NCBI GenBank assembly: GCA_946699565.1
Contig: CAMPDW010000011.1
Coordinates: 1-64,000, forward strand
Length of the DNA: 64,000 nucleotides
Reading direction: 5' to 3'
Source: an uncultured Commensalibacter sp.
GTDB lineage: Bacteria > Pseudomonadota > Alphaproteobacteria > Acetobacterales > Acetobacteraceae
Part shown: positions 27,103 through 36,611 of the stretch, piece after piece
How positions within the stretch are numbered: the first letter of the stretch is position 1
Layout of the letters: every line of letters begins with the position of its first letter
Notes under the pieces: generated by a model
The model's database searches: none
What the model was told of the DNA's origin: nothing
What the model saw: the letters and a program-made list of their open reading frames with translations, nothing else
Position numbers and translations under genes: made by a program

Positions 27103-28170
27103 TTAATCAGTAGGGGTTTCTGTCATCTTTTTTTCATTTTCGTATTTACGTAAATAGTGAATTTCCGTAAATTGCCACAATAATAATGTTGGAACTCCAA
27201 TTAAAATATCTCTTGCCCTGCGGATAAGGGAAAGACTAAAAGATAAATGAGGATCGATACCGAAAATCGTTCCTAATAAAACATAGGCTCCTTCTTGAAT
27301 TCCTACACTTGCAGGGACAAGAAACCCGATGGAAAGGGCAACACATACAAAAGCTTCGATAATGACAGCTTCTTGAATGCTTATTGCACTGCCTAGGAAT
27401 TTATAGCATAACCAAGTTCCTACAGCACCAGCCAACCAGCCAAGCAAGTGAATGATACAGCTTAAAAACACATTTTTAGGATTAGACCAAATTTCATTAA
27501 TTGAATTTTGAAAAGAATCTGCATTAGCATTAACTTGATCTTTCCATTGTTGGGCAATATTTTTGCTTAGAAAGTTAAAAAGTTTCTTAATTAGAGCACT
27601 TCCTTGTCGTTGTGACCAAATTAATGAAATACTGCCAATTAAAAGAAAAAAAATACCAATAATAATAAACCATTTAAGGTTTAATTTTGTTCCTGGAACG
27701 TCAATATTTTGTAAGGTTTCATGATATTGTCCAATAATTAAAAAGCAAATTCCAAGAATAATAAAAACAATCTGTCCAAGTGTTTCAGTTGTTATGTCAA
27801 CGATATTGGAACTTACGGCATGGGCAATAGATTGATTTTTAGGTGCCTTAATATAACGATAGCCTTTAAAACATACGGCACGAATACTTAAAAGAATTCC
27901 TCCAACTTGTGAAAAAGGTAAACAAGTTGCAGCAGATTCCCTTAAAAAACGTGCCCAAATAAGGCGCAAAATTCCAATATCAGGACAAATTACATGCCAA
28001 GCATAACTTAGTAATAAAATGACGAATATTTGCCATAAAGTAAGAATTATTAACCCTTTTAAACCTACTGAGGTAAAGGATTGGATAATACTGTCCATAC
28101 CAACCCAAACAGCCCCACCAATAAGAAGGGTCAATCCGAGAAAGAATAAGATGATTGAGATTTTTTTCAA
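27103..28170 (-). CDS. hpnL: HpnL-like integral membrane protein (lysylphosphatidylglycerol-synthetase-type transmembrane domain)
   Basis: A 355-residue inner-membrane protein with about eight hydrophobic helices and the UPF0104/LPG-synthetase transmembrane pattern (LPFSQVGGILLSIRA; VPASVGIQEGAYVLLG near residues 285-305). The family member coded beside hopanoid genes is HpnL, thought to be a hopanoid-associated transporter or flippase-like protein. It is divergent from hpnA with 154 bases between, which supports this name. Direct function is not established. Confidence 0.85.
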   Translation of the reverse strand: MKKISIILFFLGLTLLIGGAVWVGMDSIIQSFTSVGLKGLIILTLWQIFVILLLSYAWHVICPDIGILRLIWARFLRESAATCLPFSQVGGILLSIRAVCFKGYRYIKAPKNQSIAHAVSSNIVDITTETLGQIVFIILGICFLIIGQYHETLQNIDVPGTKLNLKWFIIIGIFFLLIGSISLIWSQRQGSALIKKLFNFLSKNIAQQWKDQVNANADSFQNSINEIWSNPKNVFLSCIIHLLGWLAGAVGTWLCYKFLGSAISIQEAVIIEAFVCVALSIGFLVPASVGIQEGAYVLLGTIFGIDPHLSFSLSLIRRARDILIGVPTLLLWQFTEIHYLRKYENEKKMTETPTD

Positions 28171-28324
28171 AACAAACCGTATTTTATTTTTTAAGAAAGT
28201 TATTTAAATTATTAAAACATTTGCATACTAGTTAGAAATGGGACTAATTACAATAGATGTTCCTATGTATCTTGCTTATTGATTTGTAAAATTTAAAGAA
28301 ATGACGTGAATGAATGAGGTTAAT

Positions 28325-29314
28325 ATGGTTGCACCAACTTTTGTAACAGGGGCAACAGGCTTTGTCGGTTCTGCTGTAGCTCGTAATTTAATTGCACACG
28401 GTCATCAATTAAAATTATTAGTTCGGTCGAGCAGTAATCGTCAAAATATAGATGGGTTGAAAGCCGAACTTGTTGAAGGAGATTTGGCGAAACCTGAAAG
28501 TCTTGTCAATTTATTAAAAGGTTGTCGATATCTTTTTCATGTTGCCGCAGATTATAGATTATGGGTTCCAGACCCGCAAAAAATGATGCATATCAACGTT
28601 GATGGAACAAGGGAGTTAATGCTGGCTGCAATGAAGGCCGGGGTTGAAAAGATAGTTTATTGTTCCTCTGTTGCTGCATTGGGTTTGGTTGGGGATGGAT
28701 CTATTGCGGATGAAACTACACCTGTTCACCATATTATTGGGGATTATAAACAATCCAAATATAAAGCAGAGCAAGTTGTTTTGGATTTAGTTAAAATCAG
28801 AAAATTACCTGCTGTTATCGTTAACCCTTCCACGCCTATTGGTCCTGGTGATATTAAACCAACACCCACAGGAAAAATGATCTTGGATTGTGCATCGGGA
28901 AAAATGCCCGCTTATGTTGATACCGGTTTAAATATTGTACATGTTGAAGATGTGGCTAATGGGCATCGGTTGGCATTAGAAAAAGGACGTATTGGTGAAA
29001 AGTATATTTTAGGCGGTGAAAATATGTTATTACGAGACGTCTTTTCAATTGTAGCTGAAATTGCTGGTATAAGACCTCCTCTTATACGGGTTAATCAAAA
29101 AATTTTATGGCCAATTGCTATTTTTTCTGAATGGTTAGCACGTACATTTAATATTGAACCACGGGTTACGCGTGAAATGTTACAGATGTCTTATAAGAAA
29201 ATGTTTTTTTCTCCTGTTAAAGCGGAAAGAGAATTAGGATATACATATAGACCAGCAAAAGAAGCTTTGAAAGATTCTTTATTATGGTTTTGGCAACAAG
29301 GCTATCTTAAATAA
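28325..29314 (+). CDS. hpnA: Hopanoid-associated sugar epimerase HpnA
   Basis: An NAD-dependent epimerase/dehydratase-family enzyme of about 329 residues. TGATGFVGSAVARN is the Rossmann loop, YKQSKYKAE the Tyr-x3-Lys catalytic motif. In hopanoid clusters HpnA is tied to sugar processing for side-chain assembly. An in-frame ATG at 28310 would add five residues, but GAGG at 28316-28319 sits five bases before ATG 28325. First gene of the rightward hpnA-B-C-D-E-shc-G cluster. Confidence 0.92.
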   Translation: MVAPTFVTGATGFVGSAVARNLIAHGHQLKLLVRSSSNRQNIDGLKAELVEGDLAKPESLVNLLKGCRYLFHVAADYRLWVPDPQKMMHINVDGTRELMLAAMKAGVEKIVYCSSVAALGLVGDGSIADETTPVHHIIGDYKQSKYKAEQVVLDLVKIRKLPAVIVNPSTPIGPGDIKPTPTGKMILDCASGKMPAYVDTGLNIVHVEDVANGHRLALEKGRIGEKYILGGENMLLRDVFSIVAEIAGIRPPLIRVNQKILWPIAIFSEWLARTFNIEPRVTREMLQMSYKKMFFSPVKAERELGYTYRPAKEALKDSLLWFWQQGYLK

Positions 29315-29363
29315 GAAATATATTTTAAATAATAAAATTTAAGAGCAACATAAATGGTGCAAT

Positions 29364-30638
29364 ATGTTAATATTGGCAGGAGTTTCATTTGTAATTTGGC
29401 TAGGGCTGATTTTTTTTCGTGGTCGTTTTTGGAGTAGGGGACCTATTTTATACCCTCTTTCTGAAGAACAAAGAAAAAAACGTGATTTTTGGCCAGCAGT
29501 CCATATTATTGTTCCTGCACGTAATGAAGCGGAAACGATTGAAAAAGTAATTTTATCATTATTAAATCAAGATTATATTGGTTTTTTTGATATTACTTTG
29601 GTGAATGATGGTAGTATTGATGGAACTGGAAAGCTTATCAGGTCCTTAAGGGAAACCTTACCTGAAAGACAACGATTAAAACTGCAGGTTGTTGATGCCG
29701 CTCGTCGTCCAGATGGATGGAGTGGGAAATTATGGGCTTTGTATCAAGGGATATCCAAAATAGATCATCAAAAATCAGAAAAAGATAGTTTTTTCTTTTT
29801 TACGGATGCAGATATTGATCATGAACCGACTCATTTGACATCGCTTGTGAATAAAGCGTTGAAAGATGATTTAAATCAAGTCTCTGAAATGGTTAAGCTT
29901 CGTTGTGATAGTTTATTTGAAAAAGCACTTATTCCGGCATTTGTATTTTTCTTCTGTATGCTTTATCCTTTTTCAAAAGTAAATAAACCATCAAGTTCAA
30001 TTGCCGCTGGGGCGGGGGGAACCGTATTAATTCGTAAAAAAGCGTTGAAGCAGATTGGTGGTATTGCTGCTTTAAAAAATGCTTTGATTGACGATGTAAC
30101 TTTAGCAACACTTGTTAAAAAAAAATGTGGCAGGATTTATTTAGGGCATAGTTCTCAGGCTGTCTCTTTAAGACCGTATAATTCGGTTGAAGCAATTTGG
30201 AATATGATTACACGTTCGGCTTATGTTCAACTTCATTATTCGATTGCCTGGTTGATTGCGACTATTATTTTAATGATGCTTATTTGGTTTTCGCCTTTTT
30301 TACAAGTTGTTTTAGCAAGGGGATATGCACAACAATTAGCTTTTGTTACCTATGCCATGTCAATTTTATCTTTTGTCCCAACATTATCACGTTTTCAAGT
30401 TTCCTACCTTTGGATTCTCGCTTTACCGTTTATTGCTTTTTTTTATTTAATGGCGACAGTAGGTTCAGCCATTAATTTTTACCGTGGTAAAGGAATGGTT
30501 TGGAAAGGAAGAGCCTATACGAACGATTCTGGAAAAGCTTATGAGAAGGATACAAATATAGATACAAATATAACGTTAAGCCATTTAGTTTCTTTTCATT
30601 CTATTAATAAAAATACAAAGCAAAAGGATCATTTATGA
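29364..30638 (+). CDS. hpnB: Hopanoid-associated glycosyltransferase HpnB
   Basis: A 424-residue membrane glycosyltransferase of family 2. A hydrophobic N-terminus is followed by VHIIVPARNEAETIEKVI, the nucleotide-sugar-binding strand TLVNDGSIDGTG, the metal-binding FFTDADIDHEP and a DDVTLATLVKK segment; two or three transmembrane helices are near the end (about 290-385). HpnB relatives sit in hopanoid clusters; the sugar acceptor is unproved. Its TGA overlaps the hpnC start as ATGA (30635-30638), implying translational coupling. Confidence 0.92.
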   Translation: MLILAGVSFVIWLGLIFFRGRFWSRGPILYPLSEEQRKKRDFWPAVHIIVPARNEAETIEKVILSLLNQDYIGFFDITLVNDGSIDGTGKLIRSLRETLPERQRLKLQVVDAARRPDGWSGKLWALYQGISKIDHQKSEKDSFFFFTDADIDHEPTHLTSLVNKALKDDLNQVSEMVKLRCDSLFEKALIPAFVFFFCMLYPFSKVNKPSSSIAAGAGGTVLIRKKALKQIGGIAALKNALIDDVTLATLVKKKCGRIYLGHSSQAVSLRPYNSVEAIWNMITRSAYVQLHYSIAWLIATIILMMLIWFSPFLQVVLARGYAQQLAFVTYAMSILSFVPTLSRFQVSYLWILALPFIAFFYLMATVGSAINFYRGKGMVWKGRAYTNDSGKAYEKDTNIDTNITLSHLVSFHSINKNTKQKDHL

Positions 30639-31519
30639 GTTCAATGAAAAATCATGTGGATATGTATGATTCTTCGATTTGGGGAAAAAAAGATGTTTCT
30701 TCTGGTAAGGGTGTTAAGGATGAAAATTTTCCAGTTGGTTCTTTGTTAATCAGCAAACATTTGAGACCTCATGTTCAGGCTTATTATAATTTTGCAAGAG
30801 TTATAGATGATATTGCAGATTCAGAGATTTTGACGTCTGAAGAAAAAGTTTTTCGTTTAGATGGTATGCAGGCTGTGTTATGTGATAATATTCCTGCACC
30901 AGATCGTGCTGATATTATGACCGCTCGTTTTTTACGTAACAGCTTAATAGAAACCTGTGTATCTTTTGAAACGGCAACGGATTTGTTAATAGCCTTTCGT
31001 CAAGATGCTGTAAAAAATCGTTATGAAACATTTGCCGAATTGTTGGATTATTGTCGTTATTCGGCCAATCCTGTTGGGCATTATTTACTTGATCTGCATA
31101 AAGAAAATGCGTTGATCAAGCCAGCTTCAGATGCTTTATGCACATCTTTACAAATTTTAAATCATTTACAAGATTGTAAGACTGATTTAATTAAACTTAA
31201 CCGTTGTTATATCCCTTTAGATATGCTGCGTGCTGAATATGTTGAAATTGATGCTATTCGAGATATTGGTACAGTAAGTGGGTTAAGAAATGTTTTTAAT
31301 TATATTCTGGATTACGTTGATGATTTAAATCTTGAAGCAGAACGATTGGTTCAACAAATAGTTAATCGTCGTTTAAAGATGGAAAGTTCAATAATTCTTA
31401 GTTTAGCACGTTTTTTAACGGATCATTTAAGAAAAGAAGATCCATTAGCAACACGGGTGAAATTAAATTATAAGGATGCGTTAAAAGCGATGTTTTATTC
31501 TTTTCCACATATTTTATAA
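30635..31519 (+). CDS. hpnC: Hydroxysqualene synthase HpnC
   Basis: A 294-residue trans-isoprenyl-diphosphate-synthase-fold enzyme. The family HpnC converts presqualene diphosphate to hydroxysqualene. The first Asp-rich motif reads RVIDDIADSE, the second LQDCKTD. It overlaps hpnB by four bases and is followed by hpnD, so with HpnD and HpnE it forms the three-step route from farnesyl diphosphate to squalene used instead of a single squalene synthase. Confidence 0.95.
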   Translation: MSSMKNHVDMYDSSIWGKKDVSSGKGVKDENFPVGSLLISKHLRPHVQAYYNFARVIDDIADSEILTSEEKVFRLDGMQAVLCDNIPAPDRADIMTARFLRNSLIETCVSFETATDLLIAFRQDAVKNRYETFAELLDYCRYSANPVGHYLLDLHKENALIKPASDALCTSLQILNHLQDCKTDLIKLNRCYIPLDMLRAEYVEIDAIRDIGTVSGLRNVFNYILDYVDDLNLEAERLVQQIVNRRLKMESSIILSLARFLTDHLRKEDPLATRVKLNYKDALKAMFYSFPHIL

Positions 31520-31659
31520 TAAAATCTAGTAAGAAAGAATGGATGTTACTATATAGATTGTGTAATTATCAATATACTATATTAAATTTGCTAATTTTTA
31601 TATTCTTATTTACAACCAATTTAATTTAAACTTTAACTGTGGAAAGGTCTAATCAGATT

Positions 31660-32535
31660 ATGCAAAAGCCGTTAGCTGAAGTCGCACAGATAATGGGATG
31701 TAGCGAACTTGATTTGATCTTTGTGGAAACGGTTGTTCGTCATTCGAAAACATCTTTCGCAACAGGGATGAAAATTTTATCATCTGAACGTCGTTATGGA
31801 ATGTTTGCATTATATAGTTTTTGTCGGATTGTTGATGATATTGCTGATGAAGAAGGCAGTGTAGAATTAAAGCAAAAACAACTGCAGGAATGGCGTGATA
31901 GGATTGAACATCTCTATAAAGGGAAAACGGAAAGTTCTATTGGAAATGTTTTGCTTGGTTGTATTCATCGATTTAATTTAAAAAAAGAAGATTTCTTGGC
32001 TATTATTGATGGTATGGATATGGATGTTGTTACTCCAATTATAGCCCCTGACGAAAAAAGTCTGGATCTGTATTGTGATCGTGTTGCTTCTGCGGTGGGA
32101 CGTCTAGCAATAAGAATATTCGGGGATTCTTCTGAAGCAGCAGAAAAGGTCGCTTATCATTTGGGAAGAGCTCTTCAGTTAACGAATATATTAAGAGATT
32201 TTGAAGAAGATGTTGGGCGGGGACGATTATATTTTCCCAAAGAGCTCTTGGAACGTTTCGAAATTTCTTCAATTCCTGAAAAATGCATATATAATCCGTC
32301 AATAAAAGAAGTATGTAATATTATAGCATGTCGGGCGATGGATCATTTTTGCAAGGCCAACAACTTTATGAAGCAGTGTGATGCAAAGGCCATACGACCT
32401 GCAAAAATGATGGCAATAACCTATCATCTTTTATTACGAAAACAAAGGGCACTGGGTTGGAGGAAACCTTTTAAACGGGCATCTTTGTCGATAGGAGAAA
32501 AAATTATTGTTGGTATAGCTGGATTAATGGTATAG
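31660..32535 (+). CDS. hpnD: Presqualene diphosphate synthase HpnD
   Basis: An enzyme of about 291 residues that condenses two farnesyl diphosphates to presqualene diphosphate. Motifs are CRIVDDIADEEG and LTNILRDFEEDVGRGRLYFPKELL in pieces, the two Mg-binding Asp clusters. A GTG at 31639 in frame would add seven residues; ATG 31660 with GGAAAGG upstream is the likelier start. A 119- to 140-base gap before it may hold a promoter. hpnE begins 12 bases after its stop. Confidence 0.95.
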   Translation: MQKPLAEVAQIMGCSELDLIFVETVVRHSKTSFATGMKILSSERRYGMFALYSFCRIVDDIADEEGSVELKQKQLQEWRDRIEHLYKGKTESSIGNVLLGCIHRFNLKKEDFLAIIDGMDMDVVTPIIAPDEKSLDLYCDRVASAVGRLAIRIFGDSSEAAEKVAYHLGRALQLTNILRDFEEDVGRGRLYFPKELLERFEISSIPEKCIYNPSIKEVCNIIACRAMDHFCKANNFMKQCDAKAIRPAKMMAITYHLLLRKQRALGWRKPFKRASLSIGEKIIVGIAGLMV

Positions 32536-32547
32536 CGTTCGATAATA

Positions 32548-33837
32548 ATGGCAAAGAAACATATTTATATTATTGGTGGTGGACTGGCAGGGTTATCAGC
32601 TGCTGTTTCTCTCTCTTCTTACCCAGATACACAAATTATTCTTTATGAGGCAAGTCCTTCATGTGGTGGACGAGCAAGATCTTTTTATGATTCTAAGCTG
32701 GATCGGTTAATTGATAATGGAAATCACCTAATTCTTTCTGGGAATAATGCAGTTGTTGATTATTTGAATAAACTTGATTCTATTAAAACATTATCAAGCT
32801 CCGGTTATCCTCTCTATCCTTTTTATGATCATGATGCCAATCAATATTGGGATGTCCTTTTGTCAAAAGGTAGGTTCCCGTGGTGGCTTTTTAATAAAAA
32901 TCATAGGGTACCAGAATTTCGATTTCCTGAATTATTGGCCTTATGGAATTTGATAAAAGCGAATCATGAACAGACAGTTGCCGATTGTCTTGTCAATGGT
33001 GAATTGACGCGTCGTCTTTTAAAACCTTTTGCAATTTCTGTTTTAAATACTTCTTGTGAAGTTGGAAGTGCTGTTTTACTAGGTTCTGTTGTAAAACAAT
33101 CTCTTTTGAAAGGTGGAAAGGCCTGTATCCCATATTTTCCAAAAGAGGGATTATCAGAAAGTTTTGTAAAACCAGCCTTGTCTTTAATTCAACTTCAGGG
33201 TGGAAAAGTTCATACAACCTCTCGTTTAACAGAGTTGCATGTAAAGGATAATTTAATTGATTATTTCATTATCAATGACGAAAAAATAGAGCTTGCTCCT
33301 GAAGATCAAGTTATTTTTGCTGTTAATGCTTATATGGCTCGGCAAATTCTTACCCCTATATTACCAGATATACGATTACCGGATGAATTTGAAAGTATTT
33401 TAAATCTACATTATAAAATTGATTCATTTTTTAAGTTAAAAGGTAGTGTTCAAAAAGCTAGATTTATTGGTGTTATTGGTGGGATTAGTGAGTGGATCTT
33501 CGTTAAAAATGGCGTTATTTCAGTAACAGTAAGTGCGGCTAATCGTTTTACAGGTTCTGATCAAGAAAATTTATCTAGGTTAATATGGAATGAAATAGGG
33601 AAGGCATTACAGCCATTTCTCCTTTCTTCTTTACCAGAAACCGTGCCTCCTTACCGTTTGCTGTGGGAAAAAAGGGCTAGTTTTGCTGCTACGATTGAAC
33701 AAAATAAACGTCGTCCTTCATGTTATACAACATGCCAAAATTTATTTTTAGCTGGCGATTGGACGGCTACGGGATTACCTTCAACAATTGAAGGTGCTAT
33801 TCGTTCGGGATATAAAGCAGCCCAAGCAATTCTATAG
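32548..33837 (+). CDS. hpnE: Hydroxysqualene dehydroxylase HpnE
   Basis: A 429-residue FAD-dependent amine-oxidase/phytoene-desaturase-like enzyme that reduces hydroxysqualene to squalene. The N-terminal dinucleotide loop is IIGGGLAGLSAAVSL; GGRARSFYD follows; the C-terminal LFLAGDWTATGLPSTIEGAIRSG is the second FAD-binding segment. Length and order are typical. Confidence 0.95.
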   Translation: MAKKHIYIIGGGLAGLSAAVSLSSYPDTQIILYEASPSCGGRARSFYDSKLDRLIDNGNHLILSGNNAVVDYLNKLDSIKTLSSSGYPLYPFYDHDANQYWDVLLSKGRFPWWLFNKNHRVPEFRFPELLALWNLIKANHEQTVADCLVNGELTRRLLKPFAISVLNTSCEVGSAVLLGSVVKQSLLKGGKACIPYFPKEGLSESFVKPALSLIQLQGGKVHTTSRLTELHVKDNLIDYFIINDEKIELAPEDQVIFAVNAYMARQILTPILPDIRLPDEFESILNLHYKIDSFFKLKGSVQKARFIGVIGGISEWIFVKNGVISVTVSAANRFTGSDQENLSRLIWNEIGKALQPFLLSSLPETVPPYRLLWEKRASFAATIEQNKRRPSCYTTCQNLFLAGDWTATGLPSTIEGAIRSGYKAAQAIL

Positions 33838-33927
33838 ATTGAGTAATCAAGATAATTAAAATTAGATTTTTTATCAAAATTCTAATAGAAATGATTTATT
33901 TATAATCATATAAGGAAATATTCAATT

Positions 33928-35892
33928 ATGCTAAATCATACTGATGATTTGGGAAAAACAATAGAAAATGATGATTTGGACGCTGCAATTTCTCAAGCAC
34001 AGCATGTATTAACTGGACATCAGAATGAAGATGGACATTGGGTATTTGAATTGGAAGCCGATGCAACCATTCCAGCTGAGTATGTGTTACTTGAACATTT
34101 CTTGGATCGTATTGATCAGGATTTGGAAAAGAAAATTGGCGTATATTTACGGCGTATTCAAGGGGATCATGGTGGATGGCCCTTATATTATCAAGGAAAA
34201 TTTGATCTTTCTGCTTCTGTAAAAGCCTATTTTGCTTTAAAGGCAATTGGGGATGATATGGATGCACCTCATATGAAACATGCCAGAGAAGCCATTCTTG
34301 CACATGGCGGAGCGGAAAGAACCAATGTTTTCACACGTATTCAAATGGCTTTGTTTGGAGAGGTCCCATGGCATGCTACGCCTGCAATGCCGATTGAATT
34401 AATGCTGATGCCTAAAAAGGCATTATTCTCTATTTGGAACATGTCCTATTGGTCAAGAACAGTTGTGGTGCCCTTGCTGATTTTGGCAGCCTTAAAGCCT
34501 AAGGCAATTAATCCTCATCATATTCATATTCAGGAATTATTCGTAACTCCTCCTAATCAAATTAAAGATTGGATTAAGGGACCTTTTCGTTCTTATTGGG
34601 GGCATGTATTTAAGGGGTTAGATAAGGTTGTAAGACCTGTTGAGAAATATTTCCCTTCTATTTTACGCAAAAGATCCATTCAAAAAGCGATAGATTTTGT
34701 TGATGAGCGATTAAATGGAGAGGATGGATTGGGGGCAATTTACCCAGCAATGGCGAATTCTGTAATGGCTTATTATGCATTAGGAATTGCTGATAATAAC
34801 CCACGTGCTGCGATTGCTTGGCGTTCTGTCCAAAAATTATTGATTGAAACAGATACAGAAGCCTATTGCCAGCCTTGTGTCTCACCGATTTGGGATACTG
34901 CTTTGACGGGTCATGCTGTTATTGAGACAATTAGTTATAATCAAGCAGCGGATCAGGAAGCGACCTCAAAGAAATTGGCTAAGAGTTTAGAATGGTTAAA
35001 AGAACGACAAATTCTTGATATTAAAGGGGATTGGGTTATTAATTGTCCTGGAATAGAACCTGGTGGATGGGCTTTTCAATATCGAAATGATTATTATCCT
35101 GATGTGGATGATACGGCTGTTGTTGGCATGTTACTGCATCGTGAGGGGAATCCTGAACATACTAAATCAATTGAACGTGCCCGTCAGTGGATCATTGGTA
35201 TGCAAAGTTCGAATGGTGGGTGGGGTGCTTTTGATATCGACAATAATAAAATGATTCTTAATCATATTCCCTTTGCGGATCATGGGGCTTTATTGGATCC
35301 TCCCACGGCTGATGTAACGGCACGTTGTGTTTCTTTTTTGGCGCAGCTTAATTATTCTGAAGATAAGGCCGTTATTGATAAAGCTATTCAATATCTGCGT
35401 TCTGAACAAGAAGATGCAGGTTGTTGGTTCGGACGTTGGGGAACGAATTATATTTATGGGACGTGGTCGGTTTTATGTGCTTTAAATGCTGTTGGTATTT
35501 CCCATGAAGATCCAATGGTTAAACGTGCGGTTAAATGGTTGCTTTATGTCCAGCGTCCAGAAGGTGGATGGGGGGAAGATGAAGCCTCTTATGAAGAGGC
35601 GCCCAAAGGCATTTATAATCAAGGCTTGCCCTCTCAAACCGCTTGGGCGTTATTGGGATTGATGGCTGCAGGGCAAGTCAAACATCCAGCGGTTCAAAAA
35701 GGAATTGCATGGTTGATGAGTGTTCAGAAAGAGAATGGCCAATGGGAAGAAGATTCTTATAATGCTGTGGGATTTCCAAAGGTATTTTATCTTCGTTATC
35801 ATGGATATAAGCAGTTTTTTCCTTTATTGGCCTTATCTCGTTTCCGTAATCTCCAAACAAGTAATAGTGGCAAAGTCGAGGTCGGTTTTTAA
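33928..35892 (+). CDS. shc: Squalene-hopene cyclase
   Basis: A 654-residue monotopic membrane enzyme cyclising squalene to hopene and hopanol. The catalytic DXDD motif is DVDDTA at residues 392-397, and several QW repeats are visible (GGWGAFD, GGWGEDEASY, WALLGLMAAG and others). Length matches bacterial cyclases. A GGAAAT ribosome site precedes the ATG. Its stop overlaps the hpnG start (TAATG), implying coupled translation. Confidence 0.97.
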   Translation: MLNHTDDLGKTIENDDLDAAISQAQHVLTGHQNEDGHWVFELEADATIPAEYVLLEHFLDRIDQDLEKKIGVYLRRIQGDHGGWPLYYQGKFDLSASVKAYFALKAIGDDMDAPHMKHAREAILAHGGAERTNVFTRIQMALFGEVPWHATPAMPIELMLMPKKALFSIWNMSYWSRTVVVPLLILAALKPKAINPHHIHIQELFVTPPNQIKDWIKGPFRSYWGHVFKGLDKVVRPVEKYFPSILRKRSIQKAIDFVDERLNGEDGLGAIYPAMANSVMAYYALGIADNNPRAAIAWRSVQKLLIETDTEAYCQPCVSPIWDTALTGHAVIETISYNQAADQEATSKKLAKSLEWLKERQILDIKGDWVINCPGIEPGGWAFQYRNDYYPDVDDTAVVGMLLHREGNPEHTKSIERARQWIIGMQSSNGGWGAFDIDNNKMILNHIPFADHGALLDPPTADVTARCVSFLAQLNYSEDKAVIDKAIQYLRSEQEDAGCWFGRWGTNYIYGTWSVLCALNAVGISHEDPMVKRAVKWLLYVQRPEGGWGEDEASYEEAPKGIYNQGLPSQTAWALLGLMAAGQVKHPAVQKGIAWLMSVQKENGQWEEDSYNAVGFPKVFYLRYHGYKQFFPLLALSRFRNLQTSNSGKVEVGF

Positions 35893-36545
35893 TGCAATAT
35901 GATCGCCTAGGTATGTTGGTAGGAATGGGGCTTGAGGTACAATTAGCCAAAGCTTTAAACCCAGCGATTATTGAAATGAGTGGAGCAACTTTTCAAGGAG
36001 CGGAAAAAGCACTAGAACGATTATCATCGGCAAAAATTGATTCTATTATTTCGTTTGGATTTGCTGCTGGACTTGATCCTGTCATTAAAGCGGGCACTAT
36101 TTTATTACCGCATAGTGTCGTTATAGCAAATCAGGAATATTATGCTGATCCAGAATTAAGATTTAGACTGGGTGCGGAAAAATCTGAAATCAAACTTGGA
36201 AGTTTATTGCATAGTAATGAAATTGTGACTTCTTCACAGAAAAAAAGTGAACTGTTTAAGGATACAGCATGTATAGCTGTGGATATGGAAAGTGGTTTGG
36301 TTGCTCAATTTTCCAAGGAGAAACAAATTCCTTTTGTGGTTTTACGGGTTGTTTGCGATTCTGCTGACCGGGATCTTCCTCCTCTCGCTTCTTTAGCTTT
36401 GACGCAAAATGGAAAGTTAGATATACCCAAGATTGGAAAGAACTTATTAACTCACCCAAGTCAAATTAAAGATTTATTTGGGGTAGGAGTAGATATGGCT
36501 TGGGCTTATTGGCGTCTTAGACGTTATCTTACTTATTTTCACTAA
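35892..36545 (+). CDS. hpnG: Hopanoid-associated phosphorylase HpnG (adenosylhopane nucleosidase/phosphorylase)
   Basis: A 217-residue nucleoside-phosphorylase-fold protein. In hopanoid producers HpnG removes adenine from adenosylhopane to start the extended side chain. The family segments FGFAAGLDPVIKAGTI, DMESGLVAQFSKE and VCDSADRDLPP are seen. It overlaps shc by one base. The usual partner hpnH, which makes adenosylhopane, is not next and not in the window. Confidence 0.92.
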   Translation: MQYDRLGMLVGMGLEVQLAKALNPAIIEMSGATFQGAEKALERLSSAKIDSIISFGFAAGLDPVIKAGTILLPHSVVIANQEYYADPELRFRLGAEKSEIKLGSLLHSNEIVTSSQKKSELFKDTACIAVDMESGLVAQFSKEKQIPFVVLRVVCDSADRDLPPLASLALTQNGKLDIPKIGKNLLTHPSQIKDLFGVGVDMAWAYWRLRRYLTYFH

Positions 36546-36566
36546 ATATAGTCATTTGGTAAATTG

Positions 36567-36602
36567 TTTCCTTTGTTACATAATAATTTGTAATAAAGGA
36601 AA
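36567..36602. terminator. Hairpin terminator between hpnG and the convergent LOG gene
   Basis: TTTCCTTTGTTACA (36567-36580) pairs with TGTAATAAAGGAAA (36589-36602): 14 base pairs with one G-U, and an eight-base loop. It lies between the converging stops at 36545 and 36612, so it can serve both directions. Confidence 0.6.
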
Positions 36603-36611
36603 GTTGATTGT

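Noticed and set aside
33838..33927. Imperfect ATTAGAnnnn hairpin between hpnE and shc
   Set aside because: Stem has a mismatch and is A+T only; no U run and no reason to stop transcription inside the cluster.
33926..34303. A 125-residue reading frame on the minus strand
   Set aside because: It lies opposite the start of the squalene-hopene cyclase gene, whose motifs are complete; the His/Pro/Gln-rich product is typical of antisense reading.
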